From: Talinum fruticosum
Taxonomy: Eukaryota > Streptophyta > Magnoliopsida > Caryophyllales > Talinaceae
Length of the DNA: 64,000 nucleotides
Direction: 5' to 3'
Assembly (NCBI GenBank): GCA_021018815.1
Contig: JAITYX010000034.1
Location: 806,001-870,000 of the forward strand
Shown here: positions 1 to 9,933 of the stretch, piece after piece
How positions within the stretch are numbered: position 1 is the stretch's first letter
Layout of the letters: the number at the start of each line of letters is the position of its first letter
The notes under the pieces: model-generated
What the model saw: the letters and a program-made list of their open reading frames with translations, nothing else
Database searches by the model: none
Told to the model about the DNA's origin: nothing
Program-made: the position numbers and the translations under genes

Positions 1-929
1 TTTACTTTCAAACAATTCAAGGTCCTGCTCCCCTCGGATCCTAACAAGGTTTCGAGGTCGCTCATAGTAGTTGGCGAAAAGAGCTTCTCGGCTATGGATA
101 CCAGGAAACCCAATCGGGTGTTTGGGTCCACAACTCGAACCGAGGTAACCCTCTCCCCGCCTCAAACTCGGACTCTTCTTTCACTCCCTCCTCCACCTGG
201 CGATGCCTTCACCTCAGGTGCCCCACCTCAAGCTACTCTCTCATTGTCTACCACACTAATAGATAGGCTCTCCTCCGTGTCACTAAAATCAAGGACAACC
301 TTCGCTCCTTCAAGACTATCCCTCGCCTATCATCATCAACCAAAAACAGCCCAATCACAAATTCGGGAGCAGCAAGATGTGCTTCGGAACTAAAGACTTT
401 GGTTAAGGAGCAGCGGGAGATGATCGAGCTCCTCGGAGAAAGGCGCTCTAAGCGGCTCAAGACTCGGACGGCTCGAAACATCCGAAGAGTCCTCGAGCCT
501 CGCCAAATCTCCATCCGGAGAGGCGGAAGAAGAAGAGGAGGAGGCTGCAGGCTGAAACAGCTCCTTCGAGGAGAAGGAAGAAGGAGAGAGGGAAGAAGAA
601 GAGAAGGAGGAAGAAAGAGGTGAAAAGGAAGAAGCCGAGGGGCAAGGTGTTCCCGCTCCTCAACCGGACCGAATAGCTCGGACGAGCAGTCTGAGTGAGT
701 CTCGCTAACATTGGTTAGTCGGCCTCGGTGAAGCCGGAGGAAGCACCACCCTCTGTAGAATTTCACGAGGATAAATCTCTATATGACCTTGTTCCGGGTC
801 GGCCACTTAGAGCTGAGCCCATTCCGGATATCCCGTGCTTGCCCCGCCAAGATCTTCAACGTCTTCACATTCATATCATTGAAGGTGTACTGCACGTTCA
901 TCCACTTCAACTCAGACCGCTCCTAGTCC
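1..929 (+). pseudogene. Copia A third ORF (env-like position), C-terminal part
   Basis: Broken coding region between the missing pol and the 3' LTR. It matches the minus-strand ORFs at 25745-27331 and 47700-49299. Recognisable pieces are a GYGYQ-type segment near the start, a proline/serine-rich stretch, a region of glutamine and leucine heptads, and a strongly charged Arg/Glu/Lys stretch around 500-650. The frame shifts several times. Sireviruses carry an extra ORF of uncertain function here, sometimes called envelope-like. I see no signal peptide or membrane anchor that would support an envelope role. Confidence 0.6.
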
Positions 930-1458
930 ACCATCTTGATTTTTTTGTTTTTGTTTTTATTTATTTATTTTTGTCCGGACAAACAAATTGTATCAACTTG
1001 ATACATTCTTCCCTATTTTGTTTTGTTTTTGTTGAAAGCCAAGGGGAGAATACTTAGAAAATTTCTTGTCTTATTTAGGTTGAGTTTTCTCATCCTCTCT
1101 TTTGTAAGTATTTTTGTGCTTATGAATATATGAATGAAGTTTCGAGTTCGTGCTTATTGACTTCCGAGTATGACTACTTTTTGAGTTCTAAATTTCTCAT
1201 TTTATTTTGCTCTAATATATCAGCTCATTCATTTATCTTAGTTCCGATATAACTACTCACAATTTTTCATCAAATGAGCTATCTCGTAGAAACAATCTAA
1301 GTCCAACTCACTTCATTTGTTGTTCTATTGTTCTGCGATATATTATTCTAAGCTCTTATATATTCTTTGCCAAATGAATAAGAATGAAAACTCTTGATTT
1401 ATATCACTAACAAAGTTTCTATCCGAGTATAGAATTCCTTTCATCAAAAAGGGGAAAT
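930..1458 (+). other. Copia A spacer and polypurine tract
   Basis: AT-rich non-coding spacer between the third ORF and the 3' LTR. It matches, inverted, the spacer at 25222-25745. The purine run at 1446-1458 (aaaaaggggaaat) directly precedes the LTR and is the likely plus-strand primer site. Nothing else is seen in the spacer. Confidence 0.7.
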
Positions 1459-2942
1459 TGAAGACGCCGACTCGAATTTATATCATTATGAGTACTATCA
1501 AGGACTCGAGATACAAACCTCATTCCTTCTAAGTTTTGATTACAAGTCATTCGAGTAATATAGAAACTATTGCAAATGTTTTCATTCGATTTTGACTGAC
1601 TTAGAAATCACATTATTGCTCAAGCAACTCACACCGATGTTTCGAGTCACTCGGACACCACTCGGACTTATCGCATACTCAAACAATCTCTCTAACACTT
1701 CTTATCTAAGCTCGACTTCTTATTTTAAGTTAAAGAGAATTACAACGTTAATTCATCTTTCTAAGTCGACATGTTTGTTTGAAATGCATTTGTCTAAGAT
1801 TAAGTACTTATACTCGATATTCTCTTTTACAACTTAATCTTTCCTAAGATTGACTTCGATGGATTCTGAGTATAATGAATATTAGACTCAGAAAATTCCA
1901 CTCCTCTAGGTCTCGGATAATTATGCACTTAATTATGTTAATTAAATTATTATCTCGTGCCTAATCTAGGACCAAAGTATTTTATACTTTGAGAACCAAA
2001 ACTTGTTTACTTTTGTCGGTTATCTAAATGAGGTAATCATATTTTTGAATTACAAAAGTAACCGGCTTCAAGCTATCAATCACAAGCGAGATAATGCTTT
2101 TCTACTTACGAACAGGGCCAAGACGCCGTGTCGTGGTTGTCTGTTTCCAAAAATGGAAATCTTCAACGCCAAGCTCAACGGTGGTTTCCACCTTACTTTT
2201 CGAACACCACCAGCTGATTTAAGCACCTTTTGGAGTCAAGAGCCATTGCACAACGTTCACATCTCAACGAATCTTTTCTAAGCTACTTAGAAGAACCGCT
2301 ACAATGGTCATGAAGGACTTCGTTCGTAAATTAGTCACAATGGCTAATCTGCTTGGTCATCTATAAATAGAAGCCAACTCTTAAGTCTTGAAGATTGCTA
2401 AACATACTATCAATACACATTACTTAAGCAAAAGTCTTTGTATTCATACTCAATCTTTTATTTACAACCCCGACTTGTAATTCATACTTTCCGAGTTGTA
2501 AAGTCTTGTAATCGATTACATACTCGTTCTTACTCTCTAAGTAAGTTCCCTTGACCGAGCTGTAAGGGTTAACTCAGCTCGGATGTCCCTAGCCATAAAG
2601 GTTACCTCAGGTAGGAAGTACTAGATCGGATAAGGGAATTTGGGATTATAGTAAAACTCTATAAGGAATTGTTTAAGGGAGCAATTCGAGTAAGTCGACC
2701 TACTGTATTTTGTGGTTCAACATAGTGGATTTGTCTTGGTGCTTGGACTAGCACCGGCTGTGATTTTCTGCCCCAGGAGGGTTTCCATGTATATCTTAGT
2801 TCACACTCTTTTAAGTCCAATCTAGACTCGGATTATCTTGTTTATCCTTTTCAAGCTTTAATCTTCCAAGTTTATCAAAAATTCCTCGTCACCCTATTCA
2901 CCCCCTCTAGGGTGACTTAGACTATCCAAGAGCAAACCTTCA
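1459..2942 (+). repeat. 3' LTR of copia A
   Basis: 1484-bp LTR starting TGAAGAC after the polypurine tract and ending CCTTCA. Boundaries were set by comparison with six other copies in the window. It contains a TATA box near 2361. Its 3' end is a palindrome with 9-bp perfect arms (2888-2896 and 2908-2916) that recurs in the other copies. Confidence 0.88.
2361..2370 (+). promoter_or_regulatory. TATA box of copia LTR
   Basis: The sequence ctataaatag lies about 900 bp into the LTR. The same position in the copia B LTR (about 24314, minus strand) reads ctataaatag as well, so this is the likely U3 promoter of the family. Confidence 0.6.
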
Positions 2943-2984
2943 TTATCAAATAATTAATTTATATTTTCCTTCCCAAACAGAGTT

Positions 2985-3745
2985 GGCATGATGCAAATAC
3001 ATGATGTGGAATCCTATCAATATTGATGTCAATTAGCAATGGGACCACTCAAACATGTCAATACATGGCCCATCTATACTGTTAATGATTATAAATTCCA
3101 CGCAGAGGCTTGGACTTAAGATAAAACAACCAATTACTATGGAGTTTGTGCCAAAGGGGCCGGGGAAGGTGGCCTTAAAAATGACTTTAATGGGATTTTA
3201 AAAGACATAGTTGAGATGGAGTACCCGGGAGAGCCCATAAAAAGTGTTCACTAAAATTTGTCATTGGTTTGATAATTCCCCAAATATTGGTATAAGAGTT
3301 CATTAAAATTTTGGCGTTTTGGAAATTAAACACACTTGGTGATATAGGAAGTATGATCCATTTATATTTGCAAATTTTGACCTTATCTAGTGAGAAGAAA
3401 AAATAACCAAGATTGGTGGGTTGTTATAAAAACAACTCCTAAATCTAGAGTGGATAGTCAATACACACTAAAGAATGCACATCAAGAAGAGAGTATGGCT
3501 GATGCTATTATCACAACGAAGATACTCAAATTGATGATCCGAGGGATGATGGATATGAGGTACTTAATAGGGATGTTCTAAGAGTTCCTCTTGTGAATGA
3601 GGATGATGATACCGATGATGAAGATAAGGAGGAGGAGCAAGTTCATCGAAATGGATGATACAAAAGTTGAAGATGACATGGAGCTTGAAGAAGACGAAGA
3701 TGATGAGGAGGATGATGATTTTTTATTAATGCAGTAGTTGTGGTT
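2985..3745 (+). pseudogene. CACTA transposase C-terminus (DUF4216 and acidic tail)
   Basis: Translation across frames gives the blocks TWPIYTVNDYKFH, NYGVCAKG, EYPGEPIK, KYDPFIFA, DWWVVIKT and RVDSQYTL in the order typical of the DUF4216 domain that ends plant CACTA transposases. An Asp/Glu-rich tail follows, as is usual for the family. In-frame stops and frameshifts separate the blocks, so it is not functional. The polypyrimidine run and cag just before 2985 look like an intron acceptor. The catalytic Transposase_21 part would lie upstream and is outside the window or was displaced by copia A. Confidence 0.85.
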
Positions 3746-3771
3746 ATTAATGAAGACAATCTTATTTTATT

Positions 3772-4040
3772 AGAATATTGGATCGAAATAACATGAACTT
3801 TGAGGGTGTTGGCCAAATTTAATACGAACAATTTCCTTGGCTGCAAACAGTAACCAACTTTGGGGGTATTTTCCAATATTAGAACGTCATCGAGTTGTAT
3901 GAACGACGACTCGTCAGGAACGTGACATGGCAATATTTTTGGACATGTGGACAGCGAAGTCAATGTTTTCACTGAATCTATCATAGAGGATTTTATTTTT
4001 AAAAAAATTGAAAATCCTTCATCTCTCTCTCTCTCTCTCT
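3772..4040 (+). repeat. Left terminal inverted repeat of the MULE
   Basis: Pairs with the reverse complement of about 5110-5379. The outermost 21 bases match at 16 positions, and longer matched blocks follow, for example ggccaaatttaata and attttccaatattagaacg. The repeat runs into the CT microsatellite. Confidence 0.85.
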
Positions 4041-4431
4041 CTATTCTCTCTCTCTTCCCTTGCTTTATCCCTCGACCCTTTGTCTCTCTCTTATCTCTCT
4101 TTGAACCTGGGTAAAACCTCTCATCCCTCTCTACCGCTCATCCTCCTCTCCTCTCTCTCTCTCTGTCTCCTTCTTCTATAGGTAATGGTATAAAGAATTA
4201 AGGAAACATTCATAGTCCCGATAAATAATAAGCATTACCTCCATCTCTTTCCTTCATATATGTTTGTTTATTTCCTTGCTTGATCTTTCTTAGAGAGAGA
4301 ACAAAAACAAATTTCAATCTTATATTTCTATCTCAACGTTGTTCGACAATTTTTCTCAAATTAAGATCAAGAATCCAACTCCAATCAACTTAGGGTCGAA
4401 ATCTACGAGCCAAGTGAAAAAATTAAGAAAT

Positions 4432-4860
4432 AGATGCCTTTACGTAAGAACATAGCTCCAGGACCTTCTTCCGGTGAGAATCGACACTAGCAGCGACATT
4501 CCGAGACAACCCAATAAACTGAAGCTCGCTATTAGGGTCATAAACGGCATAAACTCCGGCATCGGGAGGCAATTTTTCGGCAATATCGTCGAATCTGCGA
4601 CAAAGAGATAGAATCGGCTTTGGAGCTTCTTGAGAGTTGAGACGATAGAGAGAGAACGAGGCTTGATCCTTCTGCCGCTCCGAACACTACTTCTAGCGCT
4701 GACGTTTACAAAGAGAGAGTGGCGGATTGAGATGCGAGGAGAAGAGAGAGAGAGAAAGAGGTAGGAGGTTGAAGAGAGTTTGAGGGGGTTGTTGACGATC
4801 GAAGGGATGGACAGATTCTTCCCGAAATTGCGTTCATCATTGCTATTGTTAAGCATCTCA
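4432..4860 (-). pseudogene. GRXS16: Captured fragment of GRXS16-like gene (transit peptide and GIY-YIG domain)
   Basis: On the minus strand from 4593 to 4432, one open frame contains [23 protein letters not shown] and ELCSYVKAS. This order matches the N-terminal GIY-YIG nuclease-like domain of the chloroplast monothiol glutaredoxin GRXS16. Upstream (about 4860-4600) lies Ser/Thr/Arg-rich coding of transit-peptide type, in other frames, so at least one frameshift has occurred. The glutaredoxin domain is absent. The match ends in gtaaag, which could be an exon 1 donor site, so exon 1 plus some intron was probably captured. Identity is from recognition of the family, not from a search. A functional product is unlikely. 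Confidence 0.75.
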
Positions 4861-5031
4861 CAGCTGGAGAGAGAGAGAGAGAGAGGGCTAAGTTTGTGAA
4901 GTGATAGGCTCTCGTTGGGCTAGCCTCTCGGACAGGACTCGAAGCCTCTCGTTCTAAGTGGAAAGAGAGAGCGATGGAAGTAGAGACAGAAAAACCAAGA
5001 AAGAGAGAGCACATGGGTTTGCAGAGAGATA

Positions 5032-5068
<37 letters not shown>

Positions 5069-5109
5069 GAGAGGGGTGAAGGAAGAGAGAGAGAACAGCG
5101 AGAGCGAGA

Positions 5110-5379
5110 GAGAGGATAGATTTTTAATTTTTTTAAAAACAAAATCCTTCCATAGCTGGCATTAAACTCCCATAGATTCAGTCAAAACATTGACTCTACC
5201 GTACACGTGTCCAAAAACTTGCCACGTCACTTTCCCGACAAGACGTCGCCCATAAAACTTGGTGGCGTTCTAATATTGGAAAATAGCCCCAAAGTTGGTT
5301 CTATTCGCAGCGAAGGAAATTGTTCATATTAAATTTGGCCAATACCCCCAAAGTTTGTATTATTCCCATCTAATAATCC
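5110..5379 (-). repeat. Right terminal inverted repeat of the MULE
   Basis: Inverted partner of 3772-4040. The inner edge blends into a GA microsatellite that is complementary to the CT tract of the left arm, so the folded arms may extend well past 270 bp. Confidence 0.85.
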
Positions 5380-5388
5380 TATTTTATT

Positions 5389-5578
5389 TGATACTCGATT
5401 TATGTTATTTGAAGTATTTGTTCTTTTGCCTACTTGTCTCTTTATTCTCTTATCTACTTGCATAACTTGCGTATTTGTTATTTGAATATTCCACATGAAC
5501 TACAATCTTTGTCATATTTGCATGTTGAATGTCAATTTTATGTTTATTTGTCTCTTTCTTATTTTACTCACTTCGAAG
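5389..5578. other. CACTA inter-ORF spacer
   Basis: AT-rich sequence between the MULE and the second CACTA ORF. No coding signal is seen. Confidence 0.5.
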
Positions 5579-7274
5579 ATGTCGAGAAAAATCGATCTTC
5601 TACTATTCGAGGGGTGTCACTAAGAAAAGGTTTCATTTTACTTCCACTTCTTCTCATGGAACTCCTACATCATATTCTCCTTCACCCATTATGTCCCCTA
5701 CATCAACTGGTCATATTCAAACCTCAATGCCTACAAATTCCCCACCTTTTCAAGATCATTCCCAATTGCGTAATCAATTACATGACATTCAACCTACCCA
5801 ACTTTCATATGGTACTACGCCCACACTTATGCCTGAGGCTTCTCATCCTTCTCAAGGGATCTCTCAACCTATATCTCAACCTTCCGAAGAGATCTCTCAA
5901 CCTACTCAAGAGACCCAAGAAGCTGGACCTAGTAAGAGCAACATATTTTCAGTAGTGAAAGAGTAAGTATTAAATAATGATTCAAGCTTCTTCTTTAACA
6001 TTATAAAATGAAAAAAATGCTTACAATATGATTTACTTTTTAAATAGATTCCGTCCAAACCACACAGAAGACATTCATTCCCTCTCTACCATTATAAAAA
6101 GTAAGTCTGATGCACCTAATCATATTCGGAAAGACGTACCAATTTAAGTGAGGAATATGTGGTTTGATGAATTCAAGGTAAATATCTATTCAAAACTTAT
6201 AAGAATATTAATTTTGATTTGTATGGTTACTTGTTTATAACTTTTTTTGTATTTACTTTCAGAAAAAATATTGTTGGGATGATGAGCATGCCCATGATAT
6301 AAGGAAATTTTTTGAACATCATGGAGCGGCAAGATTGAAGGGCATGAATTTTGAGATATGAAAAAGTAGAAAACAGCCTCCATGGTTAAGTAACAATGTT
6401 TATGATAGGTAATGCGAATATTAGGAATCTGATGTATTCAAGTTAAAAGTGAGGCTGCCAAAACAAATAGACCATCACCTTTGGGAGTAAGTTCCTCTCG
6501 TGCATTGTTGTGGATTTATTTCTTATTCCGAGCATAAAAGGCGATTGGTAATATATTTGTATTATTAAATTTGTTTTCCTTCACGTGATGTAAAAAAATG
6601 AACTCAATTATTCTACTTTTAATTGTATATAGGCTAAAGAACTTCAAAGAGAGACAACTATTATTGCTAAACATTTTAAATGCACCCATACAAGGAAAAA
6701 CCAAACTTTTGTAGATGACAAAGCGAAAGAGACTCATGTGATTATTTCATTTCTTAATCATATGTCACTCATAATTTCTATTGTTTTCTTTTATTTATAT
6801 GACAAAAACATTACACTTTCTATAATATAGGAGACGTATGAGAAGAAGCTTGCAGAGATCTAAGGAACACAATGCTCTCAAGGTGAAGGTTCCCAAGAAA
6901 CACCAGATTTTCAACTGTCAACTGAAAGTCAAATGAATATTTGGAAGGAAGTTGCTTGGTCTCACTAACAGAGGTAAAATTCATGGATTTGGAATGGAAG
7001 GTTCATGTGCATCATCTACTAGTCCGTTAACTACCACTATTAGTGCTTCATCTACTATTGTGCAACTTGAAGAAACGAAAAAACAAACAAAAAGTTGAAA
7101 AAAAGGTTGAACCGTGTTGAGAAACAACTTGGTGAGACTAATCAACTTGTAAAAACTTTGTTGCAACATATGAATGTTCCAATTCCAACTAACCCAAATA
7201 TTGATGTTGATAATGGTGGTGGTGGCGATGATGATGATGATGATGAGGATAATGGTTGTAACGGCAATGCTTGA
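5579..7274 (+). pseudogene. CACTA second ORF (Ptta/En/Spm, TNPA-like), intron-containing
   Basis: It starts as MSRK at 5579 but shifts frame within about 50 bases. A Ser/Pro/Gln-rich N-terminus follows to about 5965. Candidate introns with good borders are about 5966-6048 (gtaagt...aatag) and 6178-6262 (gtaaat...tttcag); others lie near 6487-6632 and 6740-6830. Exonic blocks include MWFDEFK, WDDEHAHDIRKFFEHHGA, RLKGMNF, PPWLSNNVYD, YEKKLAEI, GSQETPDFQLS and IWKEVA, the pattern of the plant Ptta/En/Spm family. A coiled-coil stretch (KKLKKRLNRVEKQLGE) and an Asp-rich end follow, with the stop at 7272. Several internal stops make it non-functional. Confidence 0.8.
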
Positions 7275-7504
7275 AGATATGGTCTTATTTCTTATGTTTC
7301 TACTATTGTTCTCGATATTGGACTTTTTTATATTGGACTATTGTATAAGTATGGAATGCTGATAGGTTGAAGATGATGAAGATATTTGTTTGTTTAAATC
7401 TAGCTTGGTTGTTATGGACTATCGACATTGATTATGTATAAACATCTAGTATATATGATTTTGTAATACGAGGATTCGCTCCATTATGTGTTCAATTTTC
7501 CGGC

Positions 7505-8075
7505 AAAAAGTGGTCACAAAACCAGTCACATTATGCGTTCAATTTTCTCAAAATCAGTCATAAAAGTGGCAACAAAAAGTTAAGTACAAAACAGAATCGA
7601 GTCACAAAATCGAGTCACAAAAGTGTTTAAGAATAAAACGGAATCCGTCACAAAAGCGGTCACAAATAAACATAATTTTAAAACTAAGTTATTCACAAAA
7701 GCGGTCACAAAGTACCACAGCTTCAAAACTATGTCGATGACAAAAGCGGTCACAATTATATAACGGTCACAAAATCGGTCACCAAATTTCTAAACAATAA
7801 CGAGTCACAAAATCGCTCACACACGTTTTCGGTCAAAAATCGGTTACAAAGCATTCATAATTTCGCACCGAAATAACAGCTTGCAAAATCAGTGTGAAAT
7901 ATAGAGCGTTTGTGACCAAAATTTTGGTCACAAATGCGGTCGAATTTGTGACCGAATCGGTCACAAATTTCATTTCCGACGAGGGGCTTTCGGATCGCCT
8001 AAATTGGTCACAAACCCCATTTATGACCGAAATTTGCCATTTTGTAACCGATTTTGGCAGTCACCAAATCCGAGT
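7505..8075 (+). repeat. CACTA 3' subterminal repeat array
   Basis: Many imperfect copies of GGTCACAAA, often as GCGGTCACAAA, in direct orientation from about 7510 to 7850. They continue in mixed orientation (GTGACC and GGTCAC pairs) from 7905 to 8070. Such arrays bind the small transposase subunit in En/Spm elements. The stretch 7275-7504 holds no gene. Confidence 0.82.
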
Positions 8076-8088
8076 GTTTCTAGTAGTG
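8076..8088 (-). repeat. CACTA 3' terminal inverted repeat end
   Basis: The minus strand reads CACTACTAGAAAC, the hallmark terminus. The next bases, ttg at 8089-8091, are the candidate 3-bp target duplication. The partner end is not in the window. Confidence 0.85.
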
Positions 8089-8402
8089 TTGGCGTAGGTT
8101 TTCGAAAGCTTTTTGGTTTTCAAAGATGAAACATTTTAGGATTTTGAAGATGAAACTTAGAAAATGGGGATGAACCTTTTACTAAGATTTCCGAATGTTA
8201 TTAAATTGAGTTAAAACAAATTAAACCATATTTGAATCCCGATTTTAATAATTACTCTATTTTAGAAATTATTTTTCATAAGTCACTGAATATTATATCT
8301 TAACCAAAAGATAAATAAAATTAGGGTTCTAAATCTTTCGTGAGGTTTTAGGCCGGATCGGTGTTAAAACACAAATGCGGGCGAAAGCCCCGCCTACCGA
8401 TA

Positions 8403-8433
8403 ACTCGGTGTAGATAGCGACCTGCACCCGAGT
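8403..8433. other. Hairpin in Ogre LTR (copy 1)
   Basis: Near-complementary arms ACTCGGTGTAG and CTGCACCCGAGT separated by a short loop. It is at the same place in the LTR as the hairpins at 12562-12597 and 36977-37020, but has different arm sequence. Confidence 0.5.
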
Positions 8434-9933
8434 AGTGGCCGGTGTCGGCGAAAGACCACGGCCGAGGAGATCAGCCTCGGCCTCTGCCCGGCTTGGCGAG
8501 ATCCATATCCTGTTTTCTTATCCTGTACTTAAAAAATAGCCAAGATGCAAATTTAGAAGAAATAAATAAAAGGGAGTCGCCGATCGGTTTTAGGAAAGAA
8601 AAACTAACAAAAACAAAAATAAAGTTTGCTCTTCCAATCTTAGTACGGAAAAACTAAGACTAAAGGAGGCTAAAAATGACACCATCGATCTTTGAACCGA
8701 GAATCGATTTGAGGGCGAGGGTACGAAACATAGGGATAAACCCTTCCGTTCTACCAGTCCGAAGACGGCTATTACTTATTCAAGTAGTGAATCTAAATAA
8801 TGAGAAAAACACAAGCATACAACAACATGCTAACCGAAATTAAAAGCAACCAAGCATAGTAAAAGAAAGCGATAAGCAAAGCAATAAAGAAAGTCGAAAA
8901 AGAAACAAAAACAAAAAGAAAAGCAAAACGAAAAGAAAAGAAAGGGAAAGTGAAAAGAAAAGTAAGCGGAAAACCGAAAGATTACATTGGGTGGGGAGGA
9001 ATTAAAAGCGATACATCTCGAGTCCACAATACGTAAATTGATAAAGAAAGCATAAACTTAATTAAATCGTTATGAGGATTGAATCTCGTGCCCTCATGTT
9101 GTCCGACCTGCTGATCTAGATATCGGATCTGGAACTCTTGATGCGACGGTAGTAAATCAAGGAAGGCTGTTTGTGAGTATTTTGTGAAGATAGGTAGAGA
9201 GATGTATGAATGATGACGCTTTCGAGGTTCGGATGTAGTTGGAATGGGGAGTAGAGTGGGAAGAAGCTAAAAGGGACCAAGAGATCGAATATAGAATGGA
9301 GTATTCACTAGTTCTTAGGCGAATTTCGGTAGAGTAACACTAAGGGATGAGCCATTGTGAGATTCGAGCCAAGGCTCTATGTTTATAGAGAGAGGTTTGG
9401 TCAAGGAAAGACCTAGGTTTATGTTCAGCCGGTCGTCCAAAACCGAGTAGCAAAATCGGGACAAGAATCCTAAGATTGAACCGAGATAGAATAGGATAAA
9501 ACCGAGATAGAACCCGGCTCGCGGTTGCTAGCCAATCGGGCTCTCCTACGGTGTCATGCCCTACTGTGCTCCCAAAGGATTCTCCAAGCCAAAACGCAGC
9601 GTTTCACTTAAAACTCCAAGGTTACAAACGCCGATCACGTCGTTATTTTGAGGGAAAAAGCTCTTAGTCTCGTGTGGATTGTTTTGTGGAGCTTAAACGG
9701 AACACTTTAATGCTCATGATCATGAAATGCAATGCTTTAACGCTGTTTAAAGGTCTTCGGTTCCTTGTCTAATTGGACAAAAGTAAAATGCGATATTCGA
9801 ACTTGGAACTTCCCGGTATACGACTCTAGACTCTGTTGTGCCTTAAGGTTTGGCCCGATCGTAGGATCGCTCGAAAGAAAGGGGGATTTATGGACCGACC
9901 CAAGGCAAAAGGTTGTTTATTTTGTGCTTGGGG

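Larger units (their letters stand above)
1..2942 (+). mobile_element. Copia element A (SIRE/Maximus-like), 3' half only
   Basis: This is the 3' part of a plus-strand Ty1-copia element: the end of its third ORF, a spacer with polypurine tract, and the 3' LTR. It is assigned by collinear similarity to the reverse complement of copia B (23729-27331) and copia C (45811-49299), which also carry pol. The element inserted in the CACTA element that resumes at 2943. Its 5' half lies beyond the left edge, so the target duplication cannot be checked; the right flank is ttatc. Confidence 0.85.
3772..5379. mobile_element. Non-autonomous Mutator-like element with captured gene (Pack-MULE)
   Basis: 1608-bp element with terminal inverted repeats of about 270 bp. 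It is flanked by a perfect 9-bp duplication, tattttatt, at 3763-3771 and 5380-5388; nine bases is the usual Mutator target-site length. It has no transposase. Inside the repeats are long CT tracts (about 4020-4180) and GA tracts (about 4860-5120), also in inverted arrangement. The core holds an antisense fragment of a GRXS16-like gene. It interrupts the host CACTA between its two ORFs. Confidence 0.87.
2943..8088 (+). mobile_element. CACTA (En/Spm) transposon, 3' half
   Basis: It contains the end of a TNP2-type transposase with DUF4216, a Ptta/En/Spm-type second ORF, an array of GGTCACAAA-like subterminal repeats, and a terminus that reads CACTACTAGAAA on the minus strand. The right end is at 8088, followed by ttg as a candidate 3-bp target duplication. 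The left end is cut off by copia A. A Mutator-like element (3772-5379) sits between the two ORFs. The right flank is the 3' part of an Ogre LTR, so the CACTA inserted in that LTR. Confidence 0.88.

Noticed and set aside
248..766. 172-codon minus-strand open frame near the left edge
   Set aside because: Antisense to the copia A third ORF. The Leu/Pro/Ser-rich sequence is the shadow of the purine-rich charged coding on the plus strand.
4706..5165. Leu/Ser-rich and Arg/Glu-rich open frames in the MULE arm
   Set aside because: Translations of the GA/CT microsatellite. Only the 4432-4860 minus-strand segment resembles a known protein.
7505..8075. Possible CRISPR-like or satellite array
   Set aside because: Spacing and orientation vary and the array ends at a CACTA terminus, so subterminal transposon repeats explain it.
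8830..9027. Phe/Leu/Cys-rich minus-strand open frame in an Ogre LTR
   Set aside because: Comes from an AAAG-rich tract. Similar tracts at 13010-13080 and 37430-37500 are LTR sequence.
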